Made by a program: the position numbers and the translations under genes. From NCBI RefSeq assembly GCF_004114915.1, contig NZ_CP022220.1:744001-808000 (forward strand): a stretch of DNA of 64,000 bases. The letters are read 5' to 3'. How positions within the stretch are numbered: the first letter of the stretch is position 1; the number at the start of each line of letters is the position of its first letter. Source of the DNA: Bradyrhizobium guangxiense (GTDB taxonomy: Bacteria; Pseudomonadota; Alphaproteobacteria; Rhizobiales; Xanthobacteraceae). Below, in pieces: positions 17,497-26,609 of the stretch. The notes under the pieces were generated by a model. That model was not told the DNA's origin. It saw only the letters and a list, made by a program, of their open reading frames with translations, and searched no databases.

Positions 17497-17802
17497 GATT
17501 ACCTCCACGCTTTCCTATTCGATCGCATCAAAGTCGATCGCCCCTTCGTCGCGGAGCTTGGAACCAACCAGCGCTCCGACGCGATCATGCGTGCCATCGT
17601 GAGCAGGACCAGGAGTCTTGGAATACCGCTGCTGGCCGAGGGTATCGAAACGGAGCAGCAATGGTCGTGGTTGCCCAAACTCGGCTGCAACGCAGCACAA
17701 GGCTATTTGATCGGTAGGCTAAAACTGCCACACGCCGTTTTGTCCCACATGATGAGTGGCAGGTCACGTCGACGAAAGATGGGGCTTGGGCACTCCGTGT
17801 AA
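17497..17802 (+). pseudogene. EAL-domain phosphodiesterase, C-terminal fragment
   Basis: About 100 codons open from GAT 17497: DYLHAFLFDRIKVDRPFVAE, ... LAEGIETEQQWSWLPKLGCN, AAQGYLIGR. These are the last conserved strands of an EAL cyclic-di-GMP phosphodiesterase (the FDxIKVDRxFV and AEGVET motifs). The first half including the EAL motif itself is missing, so it is inactive. It abuts the Fic fragment head to head, marking a recombination or deletion junction. Confidence 0.8.
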
Positions 17803-18645
17803 TGCACATTGTAGCATACCGTTCGGGACCGTGAAGATCATGAAGTCTGCTTGATTTGCCGATGACAGCAGATCTTTCTGGTCGCTTTCCGTGACGCGCC
17901 TTTTCTTATCATTTTTCGAAATAATTTCGATCGGGAAGTGGGCATTGCGACGACGGCGCCGGAAGGCGCGCGACCAAAAAATTCGACGGTTGCGGGCGAG
18001 GGGGCCAGACGGCTTGGCCGGCAGGTCACTACACCCCGAAACACGCCAGTTGGCTCATCATGGTCGAGTGCGAGATCAGCGTGTTTCAGCGCCAGTGTCT
18101 TGGCCGCCGCATCGACGACCCCAAAAGGTCCCGAAACGAGATCGCAGCATGGCAAAGCCGGCGAAGCAAAACTCGAGCTCGCATCAAGTGGATGTTCGCA
18201 ACCTGACAAAGCACGCGCCAAACTCGGCCGCGCCTATCCAGCCACCGCAAAGAGTCAAAATCACTGAGCTGAACCACTAGGTGCTCGCGCATTTTAGTCG
18301 TTCCAAAAAACGTTAGGGTGATCCCGCTCAAATTTCGGAGTTTCAGTCGTTTCCGACACCGATAAGCCGGGCTAGTAAGAGCAATAACCAGAAGGCACCG
18401 TTCATTCGAACACTCCCTTCTTCTCTACGCCGAAACGACGCACTCCATCCTGCTTCGATCCGTCGCGGAACGAGGAGCGGAGCTCCTCGCCGGGGGCGCT
18501 CGGGAACGGCATGCATGCCTATCTGTAGGTTCAATCCTAATTCGGACTCCGTAACGATGAATTAGGACACCGCGGTTAGGCGGAGATCGTCGGGTGCTTC
18601 CTCAGTCCCACCCGACACAGCTTAAATGCGTATATCGGAAAAGGG
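17803..18645. other. Gene-poor stretch before kyn operon end
   Basis: No convincing gene. A 127-codon minus-strand ORF at 17838-18221 has low-complexity composition and no recognised family and is not called. Confidence 0.35.
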
Positions 18646-18649
18646 AGGT

Positions 18650-18673
18650 CCCGGCGGCAAACCGGGGCTTTTT
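18650..18673 (+). terminator. Rho-independent terminator-like hairpin
   Basis: CCCGG (18650-18654) pairs with CCGGG (18662-18666) across a 7-base loop, followed by GCTTTTT on the plus strand. No plus-strand gene was recognised just upstream, so what it ends is unknown. Confidence 0.45.
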
Positions 18674-18705
18674 CGTTTGGCTCAAGGCGGTAAACACAAA
18701 AAGGC

Positions 18706-18746
18706 AAAAACGCCGCCCGCTTGAAAAACCGATGCGAGCGGCGTTT
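18706..18746 (-). terminator. Terminator of the kyn operon
   Basis: A 13-bp stem with one mismatch (18708-18720 with 18734-18746; arm AAACGCCGCCCGC) and 13-base loop. Read on the minus strand it runs into GTTTTTGCCTTTTT, a good intrinsic terminator about 170 bp past the kynU stop. Confidence 0.65.
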
Positions 18747-18914
18747 AGCCAGCCAAGGGAAGGTGATGCAAAATCCCAGCGAGCACTAGTATGCACAGAC
18801 TGTAACACGATTTTGTGTCGGGGAAAGGGACACCCGCCAGACGAGTACCTGCTATCTCGCAGCAGGGTATTGTGTGTGAGCAGACTTGGTGGAGACGCAC
18901 GCATTGCTAAGCGC

Positions 18915-20129
18915 TCATGTCACGGCATGCACAACGTCATATTCTGGCCGCCGCCAAAGCTCCCGCGTAAATACCCGCTCGATCACCTCGATTGCTCTCA
19001 TCACTTCGGCCTTGCCGATATAAAGCGGGGTGATACCGAACCGCATGATGTCGGGCGCCCGAAAGTCGCCGATCACGCCATGGGCAATCAGGGCTTGCAT
19101 CGCTGCGTAGCCCCTTTCAAATGCGAACGAAACCTGTGAGCCTCGCTCTTCATGCGAGCGCGGCGTCACCAGCCTGAGCTGCGGGCAGAGACGCTCGACT
19201 TCGCCAATCAGCAGATCGGCGAGCTCGAGCGAGCGAGCGCGGACTTCATGCATGTCGATGCGGTCCCAGATATCGAGCGAGGCTTCCAGCGCTGCCATAG
19301 CGAGCACGGGCGGAGTGCCGATCCTCATGCGCTCAATGCCAACTGCTGGTGCATAGCCGAGATCGAAGGCGAAGGGCTTGGCGTGGCCCATCCAGCCCGA
19401 CAGAGCAGGCCGCGCGTGATCAGCATGGCGCGGCGCAATGTAGAGAAACGCCGGCGCCCCAGGGCCGCCGTTGAGATACTTGTAGGTGCATCCGGCCGCG
19501 AAGTCGGCGCCAACGCGTGCGAGATCGACGGGCAACGCGCCGGTAGAATGTGCGAGGTCCCAGACAGTGACGATGCCCAGTGCGTGGGCTCTTGCGGTGA
19601 GCTCGGCCATGTTATGACGCCGCCCCGTGCGATAGTCCACCTCCGTGATATAGAGCACCGCGATTTCCTCGGACAGCGATTCCTCTATCTCCTCAGGCCG
19701 AACGAGCCGCAATTGGTGCCCGCGTCCCAAGGTCGCGATCAAGCCTTCGGCCATATAAAGATCGGTCGGGAAATTGCCGGTATCCGACAACACGATTTTG
19801 CGATCACGATTCATCTCGAGCGCGGCGGAGAGCGCCTGATAGACCTTCAACGACAGCGTATCGCCAACGGTGACAGACCCAGTTTCAGCGCCAATAAGCC
19901 GTGCAATCCGATCACCCAGCTTGCGCGGCTGCACATACCAGCCGGCAGTATTCCAGGCGCGGATCAGCTCGACGCCCCACTGCTGCTGGATGACGCGGCC
20001 CATTCGATCAGCCGTGCTAAGCGGCAGCGGACCAAGCGAATTGCCATCCAGATATGTCACACCGTCCGGAATGTTGAACAGCGGCTTTGTCTGTTCGTAA
20101 ACGCGCAATCTGTTTTCTGTAGTGCTCAT
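18915..20129 (-). CDS. kynU: Kynureninase
   Basis: A 404-residue PLP enzyme splitting kynurenine (or 3-hydroxykynurenine) to anthranilate (or 3-hydroxyanthranilate) and alanine. Family landmarks: [13 protein letters not shown] near residues 19-31, the PLP lysine in the block [19 protein letters not shown], preceding [15 protein letters not shown], and the late [13 protein letters not shown]. Length fits bacterial KynU. The start overlaps the kynA stop by 4 bp (ATGA). It is last in the operon, followed by a terminator. Confidence 0.95.
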   Translation of the reverse strand: MSTTENRLRVYEQTKPLFNIPDGVTYLDGNSLGPLPLSTADRMGRVIQQQWGVELIRAWNTAGWYVQPRKLGDRIARLIGAETGSVTVGDTLSLKVYQALSAALEMNRDRKIVLSDTGNFPTDLYMAEGLIATLGRGHQLRLVRPEEIEESLSEEIAVLYITEVDYRTGRRHNMAELTARAHALGIVTVWDLAHSTGALPVDLARVGADFAAGCTYKYLNGGPGAPAFLYIAPRHADHARPALSGWMGHAKPFAFDLGYAPAVGIERMRIGTPPVLAMAALEASLDIWDRIDMHEVRARSLELADLLIGEVERLCPQLRLVTPRSHEERGSQVSFAFERGYAAMQALIAHGVIGDFRAPDIMRFGITPLYIGKAEVMRAIEVIERVFTRELWRRPEYDVVHAVT

Positions 20130-20965
20130 AGGACCGTTCGGACGCGCCAGAGTTCCGGGAATAGTTCGACCTCCAGCATTCGCTTGAGATAGCTGACGCC
20201 GCCGGTGCCTCCCGTACCTCGTTTGAAGCCGATGATGCGCTCCACGGTGGTCACATGGTTAAAGCGCCAACGGCGGAAATAGTCCTCGAAGTCGACGAGC
20301 TTCTCAGCAAGCTCGTAGAGCAGCCAATGCGTTTCCGGCGCCTCATAGACACAGCGCCAGGCCTCGACCACTGCATCGTTGAGGCGATGCGTTTCACGGA
20401 CATCACGTTCCAGTACGGAGCGCGGAATCGCAAGCCCCTTGCGGTTGCCGAGGCGCAGCACCTCGTCGTACAGGCTTGGGATTGTGAGCTCCCTCTCAAG
20501 AAGCCGTGTCGCCTCCGCATCATGCGCGTGCGGCTTCAGCATGGCTGGATTGCGATTGCCCAAAACATATTCGATGAGGCGGTACTGACGGGATTGGAAG
20601 CCGGACGACTGTCCGAGCTTCGCCCGGAAATGCGTATACTCGCTTGGCGTCATCGTGCGCAGCACGTCCCATGCGCTGTTCAACTGTTCGAAGATACGTG
20701 AGACGCGCGCCAGCATTTTCATTGCCGGCGCGACGGCGTCGCGTGCAATCGCGTCGCGGGCCGCACCCAATTCATGAATGGCAAGTCGCATCCAGAGCTC
20801 CGAGGCCTGATGCTGCACAATGAACAGCATCTCATCGTGCGCATCCGACAGCGGATGCTGCGCGCTGAGAATGGTCTCCAATCGCAGATAATCGCTATAG
20901 GACATCCGCGCAGCGAAATTCGTTTCTGCGCCTTCTGCTGTTGGATCGTAGTCATTGTTGGCCAT
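20126..20965 (-). CDS. kynA: Tryptophan 2,3-dioxygenase
   Basis: A 279-residue heme dioxygenase that opens the tryptophan indole ring to N-formylkynurenine. Landmarks are [58 protein letters not shown], and the C-terminal [20 protein letters not shown] (heme-ligand histidine and substrate loop). It is coupled to kynU. The formamidase kynB, the usual third gene, is not in this window. Confidence 0.96.
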   Translation of the reverse strand: MANNDYDPTAEGAETNFAARMSYSDYLRLETILSAQHPLSDAHDEMLFIVQHQASELWMRLAIHELGAARDAIARDAVAPAMKMLARVSRIFEQLNSAWDVLRTMTPSEYTHFRAKLGQSSGFQSRQYRLIEYVLGNRNPAMLKPHAHDAEATRLLERELTIPSLYDEVLRLGNRKGLAIPRSVLERDVRETHRLNDAVVEAWRCVYEAPETHWLLYELAEKLVDFEDYFRRWRFNHVTTVERIIGFKRGTGGTGGVSYLKRMLEVELFPELWRVRTVL

Positions 20966-21221
20966 CGCGGGCGTCCTTAGTCAGACCGATCAGACAAGGG
21001 GTGAGCTCTGACCAGGGATCTCTTAGTGGGACGACTGCGCCTGCAGGGGTTGCGATTTGGCTCGACGACGAGACGACTCGGAACCTCCCGCCTGATCCGG
21101 ACATCCCCCATCAGCTCGGCTTGGCAACTTAAGCTGAGACGTTCACCGCCGCCCACCCGCGCTGCGAGCGTGCCAAATTGCGCATTCATCGTCGCTGTTC
21201 CATCATCTGCCGGTCGACGAT
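20966..21221. other. Gap between ABC permease and kynA
   Basis: 256 bp without a gene. It is long enough for a separate kynA promoter, so kynAU may be transcribed apart from the ABC/CoA-transferase genes. No operator was identified. Confidence 0.4.
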
Positions 21222-22079
21222 TTATGCAGATCTTTCGAACTGCGGCTGCCAACGCAAGAGGTATGATTGCAAATATTGTACAAGCAGCGCCAGCATGGTT
21301 CCGACGATCATCATTATAAAGATCGCGACCATCATTTCGCTGGCATTGGCGCGTGCCTCTGCCTCAATGATGAGCTTGCCGAGGCCACGTTCAGCGCCGA
21401 TAAACTCTCCGACGATCACGCCGACAAGTGCAAACGACACTGCAGGGAGCAGAGACGCGAACACCCAGGCCAGCGCAGACGGAATGACAACGGTACGCAA
21501 GATGGTCAGCTCGCTCGCGCCCAATAGGCGGGCGGCGGCAATTTGATCTCTGTCGACCGCCCGCGTGCCTTCGAACGTATTAAAGAACACGATGAAGAAC
21601 ACGACGAGTGCGGCGGTCACCACCTTCGACACATCGCCAAGGCCAAACATGAGAATGATCAGTGGCACGAGCGCGATGCGTGGGATCGAATTGAACGCCA
21701 GAATGAACGGTCCAAATATGCGCGCAAGAACGTCCGAGCGTCCGAGGAGGAGGCCAACGACGATGCCGGCGGCCGAGCCGAACAGAAATCCCCACCAAGT
21801 ATTCTTCAGCGTGACAAGCGTCGCTATCCAAAGATTGTTATCGGCATTCCTGAAGCAGACCAGAAAATCCGATGGGTCGTTGAGGCAGCTAAGCCGCAAG
21901 AAGCTCTGCCAGATCAATGACGGCTTCGCCACGAAATACGGGTCGAGAATCTTGGGAACATAGGCTCTTGGCAGAACTGCTTTGCTCCATTCAAAGCCCC
22001 ATTGCCAAATCACAAGCAGAAAAGCGAAAATTGCGATCTGCCAGAGCACGATCACCTGACGACGGGTAGCCATGATCAA
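21222..22079 (-). CDS. ABC transporter permease, SsuC/NMT1-linked type
   Basis: A 285-residue inner-membrane permease of the BPD_transp_1 family with about six hydrophobic segments. The EAA loop reads AARLLGASELTILRTVVIPS; ERGLGKLIIEAEARANASEM is typical of sulfonate/NMT1-type permeases. The start overlaps the ATPase stop by 4 bp. Neighbours suggest an aromatic or organic-acid substrate rather than a sulfonate, but this is inference. Confidence 0.9.
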   Translation of the reverse strand: MIMATRRQVIVLWQIAIFAFLLVIWQWGFEWSKAVLPRAYVPKILDPYFVAKPSLIWQSFLRLSCLNDPSDFLVCFRNADNNLWIATLVTLKNTWWGFLFGSAAGIVVGLLLGRSDVLARIFGPFILAFNSIPRIALVPLIILMFGLGDVSKVVTAALVVFFIVFFNTFEGTRAVDRDQIAAARLLGASELTILRTVVIPSALAWVFASLLPAVSFALVGVIVGEFIGAERGLGKLIIEAEARANASEMMVAIFIMMIVGTMLALLVQYLQSYLLRWQPQFERSA

Positions 22080-22921
22080 TCGGCCTTGGTACGGCGAAAC
22101 TCTTCGCCAAGCGAATGCCAGATGTGAGAATACAGGCGGCCGAATTCGGCCGTTTCGCGCAACCCGACTGGATCTCGCGGACGAGGAAAGGGCACCTGGA
22201 AGTCATCCTTCAGCCGTCCGGGCCTTGCGGACAGGACGATGATGCGGCTGGCCAGTGTAAGCGCCTCGCCGAGGTCGTGAGTTACGAACAGCACAGTCTG
22301 CCGTTCGCGCTCCCAGATATCGAGCAATGTCTTGTGCATTTCCAGCTTGGTATGAGTATCAAGCGCGCCGAAAGGCTCATCCATCAGGAGAATTTCAGGT
22401 TCGAGGATGAGGGTGCGCATTAAGGCCACCCGCTGACGCATCCCGCCCGAAAGCATCCGAGGAAAGCTCTGGCCGAAGCCAGTCAACCCGGCCTTTCCAA
22501 TCGCATCGGCAACCCGCGCGGAACGCTCCGTCTTCGTGATACCGGAGATTTCGAGCCCGTAGCCGATATTCTGCTCGACCGTTCGCCAAGGAAATAGTGT
22601 GTCGCGCTGAAACACGTAACCGACGTTGGAATTTACCTTGCCGGTATCAACTAAGTCGCCGTCGACGAGAATTCGGCCGCCTGAATGTGGCAAGAGCCCG
22701 GCCACCATGTTGAGGATCGTGCTCTTTCCGCAGCCGGAGGGGCCGAGCAAGGCAACGAATTCGCCTTGGCGAACCTCGAATGATACATTGTCGACGGCAG
22801 CAAAATCGCCTCGACCGGCGCTGAAGCGCTTAACTAGTCCTTGCACAGCAATCCGAGTGCGACCAGCGTCCGCATTCGTCGTTTCTCGGGCAACGGCGAG
22901 GCTGGGGCCAGGCGCGGACAT
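22076..22921 (-). CDS. ABC transporter ATPase, SsuB-like
   Basis: The 281-residue ATP-binding subunit. The start is placed at ATG 22921 (MSAPGPSLAVARE), whose A overlaps the binding-protein stop (TGATG); a longer start would lie inside the previous gene. Walker A GPSGCGKST, Q-loop VFQRDTLFPWRT, signature LSGGMRQR, Walker B ILLMDEPFGALD and VTHDLGEA are all present. It is coupled to both neighbours. Confidence 0.92.
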   Translation of the reverse strand: MSAPGPSLAVARETTNADAGRTRIAVQGLVKRFSAGRGDFAAVDNVSFEVRQGEFVALLGPSGCGKSTILNMVAGLLPHSGGRILVDGDLVDTGKVNSNVGYVFQRDTLFPWRTVEQNIGYGLEISGITKTERSARVADAIGKAGLTGFGQSFPRMLSGGMRQRVALMRTLILEPEILLMDEPFGALDTHTKLEMHKTLLDIWERERQTVLFVTHDLGEALTLASRIIVLSARPGRLKDDFQVPFPRPRDPVGLRETAEFGRLYSHIWHSLGEEFRRTKAD

Positions 22922-23967
22922 CACTTGTATTTTGCCTTCGCTACATTGAGAAAGCTCATATCGACAACGTCCTCGTATGCAGTCTCCGGAATTTCTGTAC
23001 CCTTGCGGGACCAAATTCTGCTGCCCCGATCATAGGCGGCTTTGTCGATGTTTCCGTCATATGCCCAAGTCAATTTGTCAAAGCCAAGCTCTGCGCTAAC
23101 GGCGGTGGGATCGATTCCAGAAAACCACTTGGGCGCAACCAGTGCCTGGACTTCGGCGAGCGGCGTCGTTTTGACCCACTTCATCGCCCGATAAATCGCG
23201 TTCACGAAGGCCTGTACCGTCGGCTTGTCCTGCTCGATCGTGTCCGCCAGCGTGTAGACGACCAGCACCGGAACCGTGCCCCCGAAATCTTTCTCAAACA
23301 TCCCCGGTTGGGAGGTATCGTAGATCAGAGTGCCAAAGCCCTTTTTCTTGATTTCGATGATCCAACTTGGCGGTGCCATGATGGCATCAAACTGCTTGGT
23401 TTCGAGAGACGGAAACATGATCTCCTGCCCGCCGCCAGCGACCCAATTCACTTTTCCGCCAAGCCCTCGTGCTTCAAACAGATAAGTGCCATAGACCCAA
23501 CTGCCCGATCCGATGGCCGTGGCCGCGATGATCGGCTTGGCCCCGTCTGGGCGCTTGTAGGCCGCTAGCTTCTCGAGCGACGTGATGCCGCTTTCATAGA
23601 GGTCTTGCCGCACAACAACATTGGCGTACGAGCACGCCATTTCAGTTGCGAGCAGAATTTTGCATGCCTTGCCGCGCGCCGTGAGTTGAAGGGGGTGACT
23701 GGCGTCACCGTGGGCGAACATCGCTTGGTCCGAAGCGAGCATCTGGCGACCGAAACTGCCCGAGTTGCCTGTAATCAGTTTCGAATTGAGTCCTTCATCC
23801 CTGAAATAGTTCTTGAGCTCGGCGATCATGCCGATGGCATAGATTGGCGTTGTGGGGCCGAAGGCGAGGGTGACCGGCTTGCCTTGAGCGCGCGACTGGC
23901 TCGGCAGCAACGAGGTGCCCGCAAATGCGGAGCCCGAAACAAGGACTCGGCGCCGTGTGATGGTCAT
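22921..23967 (-). CDS. ABC transporter periplasmic binding protein, NMT1/SsuA type
   Basis: A 348-residue exported protein. Its N-terminus has arginines (TITRRRVLVSG) and a Tat-like or Sec leader ending in SQSRAQG near residue 28. The NMT1 fold shows in ITGNSGSFGRQMLASDQAMFAHG and MWVKTTPLAEVQALV. It should deliver the importer's substrate. It sits 46 bp downstream of the CoA-transferase, consistent with one operon. Confidence 0.88.
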   Translation of the reverse strand: MTITRRRVLVSGSAFAGTSLLPSQSRAQGKPVTLAFGPTTPIYAIGMIAELKNYFRDEGLNSKLITGNSGSFGRQMLASDQAMFAHGDASHPLQLTARGKACKILLATEMACSYANVVVRQDLYESGITSLEKLAAYKRPDGAKPIIAATAIGSGSWVYGTYLFEARGLGGKVNWVAGGGQEIMFPSLETKQFDAIMAPPSWIIEIKKKGFGTLIYDTSQPGMFEKDFGGTVPVLVVYTLADTIEQDKPTVQAFVNAIYRAMKWVKTTPLAEVQALVAPKWFSGIDPTAVSAELGFDKLTWAYDGNIDKAAYDRGSRIWSRKGTEIPETAYEDVVDMSFLNVAKAKYK

Positions 23968-24013
23968 GCATTACTCCCCTGCTGCTTGTTGCGAACCAGG
24001 CGCTTAAGATCCG

Positions 24014-25231
24014 TCATACGGCCGACGAGGCGATTGTCCCCGCTTTTTCTAACGCAGCGATTTCGTTTGTCGAAAACCCGATATCGCCGAGGATGTCGTG
24101 TGTATGTTCGCCGACCTGAGGCGGGTCATTGCCATTTGCGAGGCGGCGGCCGTCGAGCGATATCGGCAGCAAGGGGGGTTTGGTGTTACGGCCATCGGGC
24201 AAGCGGATCTCGGTCAAACCACCCGATTTATTGAGGTGGGGATCGCTGAACAAATCACCCGGTTTGTTCACGGGCGCATAGGGCAGCTCAAGTTCTTCCA
24301 GCTTCGCGGCAAGTTCGGCCTTGTTCCAGCCGCCAAATATCTTGGCGACTTCCGGGATCAGCCAGTCGCGATGATCAACTCGACCTTGAGCCGTGATGAA
24401 ACGCGGATCGCTCAGCCAGGCAGCCCGATCAAACGCGAGGCAGAACGCCTGCCATTGCTCCTCCCCAACGACAGTGACGAAAAGCTTTGATCCGTCCTTT
24501 GTATCGAACAGGTCATAGATCGGCCAAGGACTGTCCTTCACCGAGTACGGAATTGAAGGGCGTCCGGTGACGACCTCGCACATCATCGCCTGTGCCATTA
24601 GAAAGACGTTGTTCTCGAAGAGGGCGCTTTGGATGTAACGACCGCGGCCGGTGCGCTGTCGTTCGGCGAGCGCGGCTTGGATCGCGATCACCCCAAACAT
24701 GCCACCCATGACGTCATTCACTGAGGCGCCCGCGCGCATTGGCTGGCCCGGCAGGCCGGTCATGTAGGCGAGCCCGCCCATCATCTGAACGACTTCATCG
24801 AGCGCAAGACGGTTCTCGTAGGGTCCGGGGAGATATCCCTTGAGTGAGCAATAAATCAGCCGCGGCGCGAATGCGGCCACTGAATTGTAGTCGAGACCGA
24901 CCCTCTTCATCAAACCCGGTCGGAAGTTTTCGATCAAAACATCGCTGCGCTCAGTGAGCCGGCGCGCCACCTGTTTGCCTCCCGGGCTCGACGTGTCGAG
25001 CGCGATGCTGCGTTTGTTCCTGCTGTATGTCGCAAAAAAACCCGCGGCAGGCCCCTTGAAATAGCGAGTGCGATCGCCCTTGAGCGGCTCGACTTTGACC
25101 ACATCGGCGCCCAGGTCGGCGAGGATGAGCCCACAGGTAGGGCCCATGACCATCTGACTGAATTCAACGACGCGCACGCCTTCGAGGGGGCGGGGAATTG
25201 TCGGCCCTGATGTGGGATTGCCGCCCATCAT
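24014..25231 (-). CDS. CaiB/BaiF-family CoA-transferase (family III)
   Basis: A 405-residue family III CoA-transferase that moves CoA between carboxylic acids. It shows PLEGVRVVEFSQMVMGPTCG, LADLGADVVKVEPLKGDRTR, the NKRSIALD block, and the catalytic-aspartate region CSLKGYLPGPYENRLALDEV. It starts within the stop of the lyase gene (4-bp overlap). CaiB plus an HMG-CoA-lyase homologue commonly means that a substituted dicarboxylic or hydroxy-acid is CoA-activated and then cleaved by retro-aldol reaction. The substrate is not known. Confidence 0.92.
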   Translation of the reverse strand: MMGGNPTSGPTIPRPLEGVRVVEFSQMVMGPTCGLILADLGADVVKVEPLKGDRTRYFKGPAAGFFATYSRNKRSIALDTSSPGGKQVARRLTERSDVLIENFRPGLMKRVGLDYNSVAAFAPRLIYCSLKGYLPGPYENRLALDEVVQMMGGLAYMTGLPGQPMRAGASVNDVMGGMFGVIAIQAALAERQRTGRGRYIQSALFENNVFLMAQAMMCEVVTGRPSIPYSVKDSPWPIYDLFDTKDGSKLFVTVVGEEQWQAFCLAFDRAAWLSDPRFITAQGRVDHRDWLIPEVAKIFGGWNKAELAAKLEELELPYAPVNKPGDLFSDPHLNKSGGLTEIRLPDGRNTKPPLLPISLDGRRLANGNDPPQVGEHTHDILGDIGFSTNEIAALEKAGTIASSAV

Positions 25232-26163
25232 GCCACCCTCCGCAACACCCTTGGAATTCCAGCCTCGTGCAGATGACCTGTCAGGTGCTTCTGCTCAACG
25301 TGCCGGGCGAGAATTTCGCGTGTCGCCATCAACCGATCCAGATCGATCCCAGTGGAGAGGCCCATCCGTTCGAGCATGAACACGAGATCCTCAGTCACAA
25401 TATTGCCCCGTGCGCCCGGTGCGAAGGGACAGCCGCCAAGCCCCGAAACAGCAGCATCGAAGCGCCGGACATCCGCTTCGAGCCCCGCGACGACGTTGGC
25501 AAGACCGGCGCCAAGCGTGTCATGCAGATGTAGCCTGAGCATCATTTTTGGGCCGGTCTCGTTGCGAACCGCGCGTACGATCCGCTTAACCTGCGTTGGG
25601 GTGCCGTAGCCGACGGTATCTGCTAGTCCGATCTCGTCCGCACCCGCCTCGGCGAAACCCTGCACAAGGCGACACACCGCGGCCTCACTGACGTCGCCTT
25701 CCATTGAGCAGCCAAAAGCTGTCGCTACAGCGCCCACAAGATGCGGCCGCTCAGGAGCTTTTTGCGCGTTGATCCTCGCACGAACTACACGGAATGCTTC
25801 GAGCTGTTCCTCAATCGTGCGGCGCACATTCGCCCGGTTGTGCGTTTCGCTCGCCGAGATCACGAAATACATGCTGTTGACTCCGGCCGCGAGCGCGCGC
25901 TCAGCACCTTTAACGTTCGGTACGACCGCGCCGATGGTCGTAGACTTATGGGTCAACGCGTGCGCAACAACTGCTCCAACGTCGCCGAATTGCGGCACGA
26001 CCGTAGCCGGTACAAATGAGCCCGCATCGACCTCGCTCACCCCCGCGGCGACGATCGCACTGATCAGCTCGCATTTTGCGCCTGTTGGCACAATGACATC
26101 CAAGTTTTGAAGGCCATCGCGCGGTGCAACTTCGCAGATGTGCACATCCGGTGAATTGTCCAT
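25228..26163 (-). CDS. Hydroxymethylglutaryl-CoA lyase-like enzyme
   Basis: A 311-residue DRE-TIM metallolyase. The start is set at ATG 26163 (MDNSPDVHICEVAPRDGLQN), preceded by AGGG; an upstream in-frame ATG at 26199 is possible. Key sites are EVAPRDGLQN (substrate and metal), SASETHNRANVRRT, the metal ligands in LRLHLHDTLGAGLAN, and the flexible loop GLGGCPFAPGARGN carrying the catalytic cysteine. HMG-CoA lyases give acetyl-CoA and a keto acid. With CaiB next door the true substrate may be a related 3-hydroxy-3-alkyl acyl-CoA. Confidence 0.92.
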   Translation of the reverse strand: MDNSPDVHICEVAPRDGLQNLDVIVPTGAKCELISAIVAAGVSEVDAGSFVPATVVPQFGDVGAVVAHALTHKSTTIGAVVPNVKGAERALAAGVNSMYFVISASETHNRANVRRTIEEQLEAFRVVRARINAQKAPERPHLVGAVATAFGCSMEGDVSEAAVCRLVQGFAEAGADEIGLADTVGYGTPTQVKRIVRAVRNETGPKMMLRLHLHDTLGAGLANVVAGLEADVRRFDAAVSGLGGCPFAPGARGNIVTEDLVFMLERMGLSTGIDLDRLMATREILARHVEQKHLTGHLHEAGIPRVLRRVA

Positions 26164-26609
26164 TGGCGCCCTATTGTATATTCTTGCATTAAAGAACAAT
26201 ATGTGACATCATCTGTCAATGAAGATTCCGAACCGCTTCGGGGGCCCCGGAACGAGGCTCTGCCGGTGGGCGGCCAGGACATGATCCGCTCGCATTCCGC
26301 GGAATTCTATTTTCGGGTGAGGTTTGCATGGATTATCCTGTTGGCTGAACTGCCTGGCGCTGCCTGTTCGCGCGCCGCGCGGCGATATTCATCGGGCGTC
26401 CGCTTCAGGGGTGCATCCCGACGGAATCCTTTCGCCCTGCGGTTCTGGCGTAAGCCAAATAGCGTTCTTGGTGAAACGGAAGCGCCGCACCAAGAATGCC
26501 TTTCGTCCACGAAGCCACGCCCGTGCCCGATTGAAGAGGCGCGCCAACTCCAGCCCTCATTGCATAGAGCCAATGAGCCGCACAAACGATCGTTCAGTAA
26601 GGAGAAGCT
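26164..26609. promoter_or_regulatory. Divergent control region, lyase operon / aminotransferase
   Basis: About 450 bp between divergent starts. Just above the lyase start lie two dyads: TTCTT-N6-AAGAA at 26181-26196, and TGACA-N5-TGTCA at 26204-26218. The second is the best operator candidate, possibly for the nearby GntR regulator. The right half (26300-26600) has no recognised gene; the aminotransferase has a strong AAGGAG ribosome-binding site. Confidence 0.5.

Noticed and set aside
17838..18221. 127-codon minus-strand ORF
   Set aside because: Low-complexity composition, no domain, no ribosome-binding site seen.
19152..20192. 346-codon plus-strand ORF
   Set aside because: Antisense of kynU.
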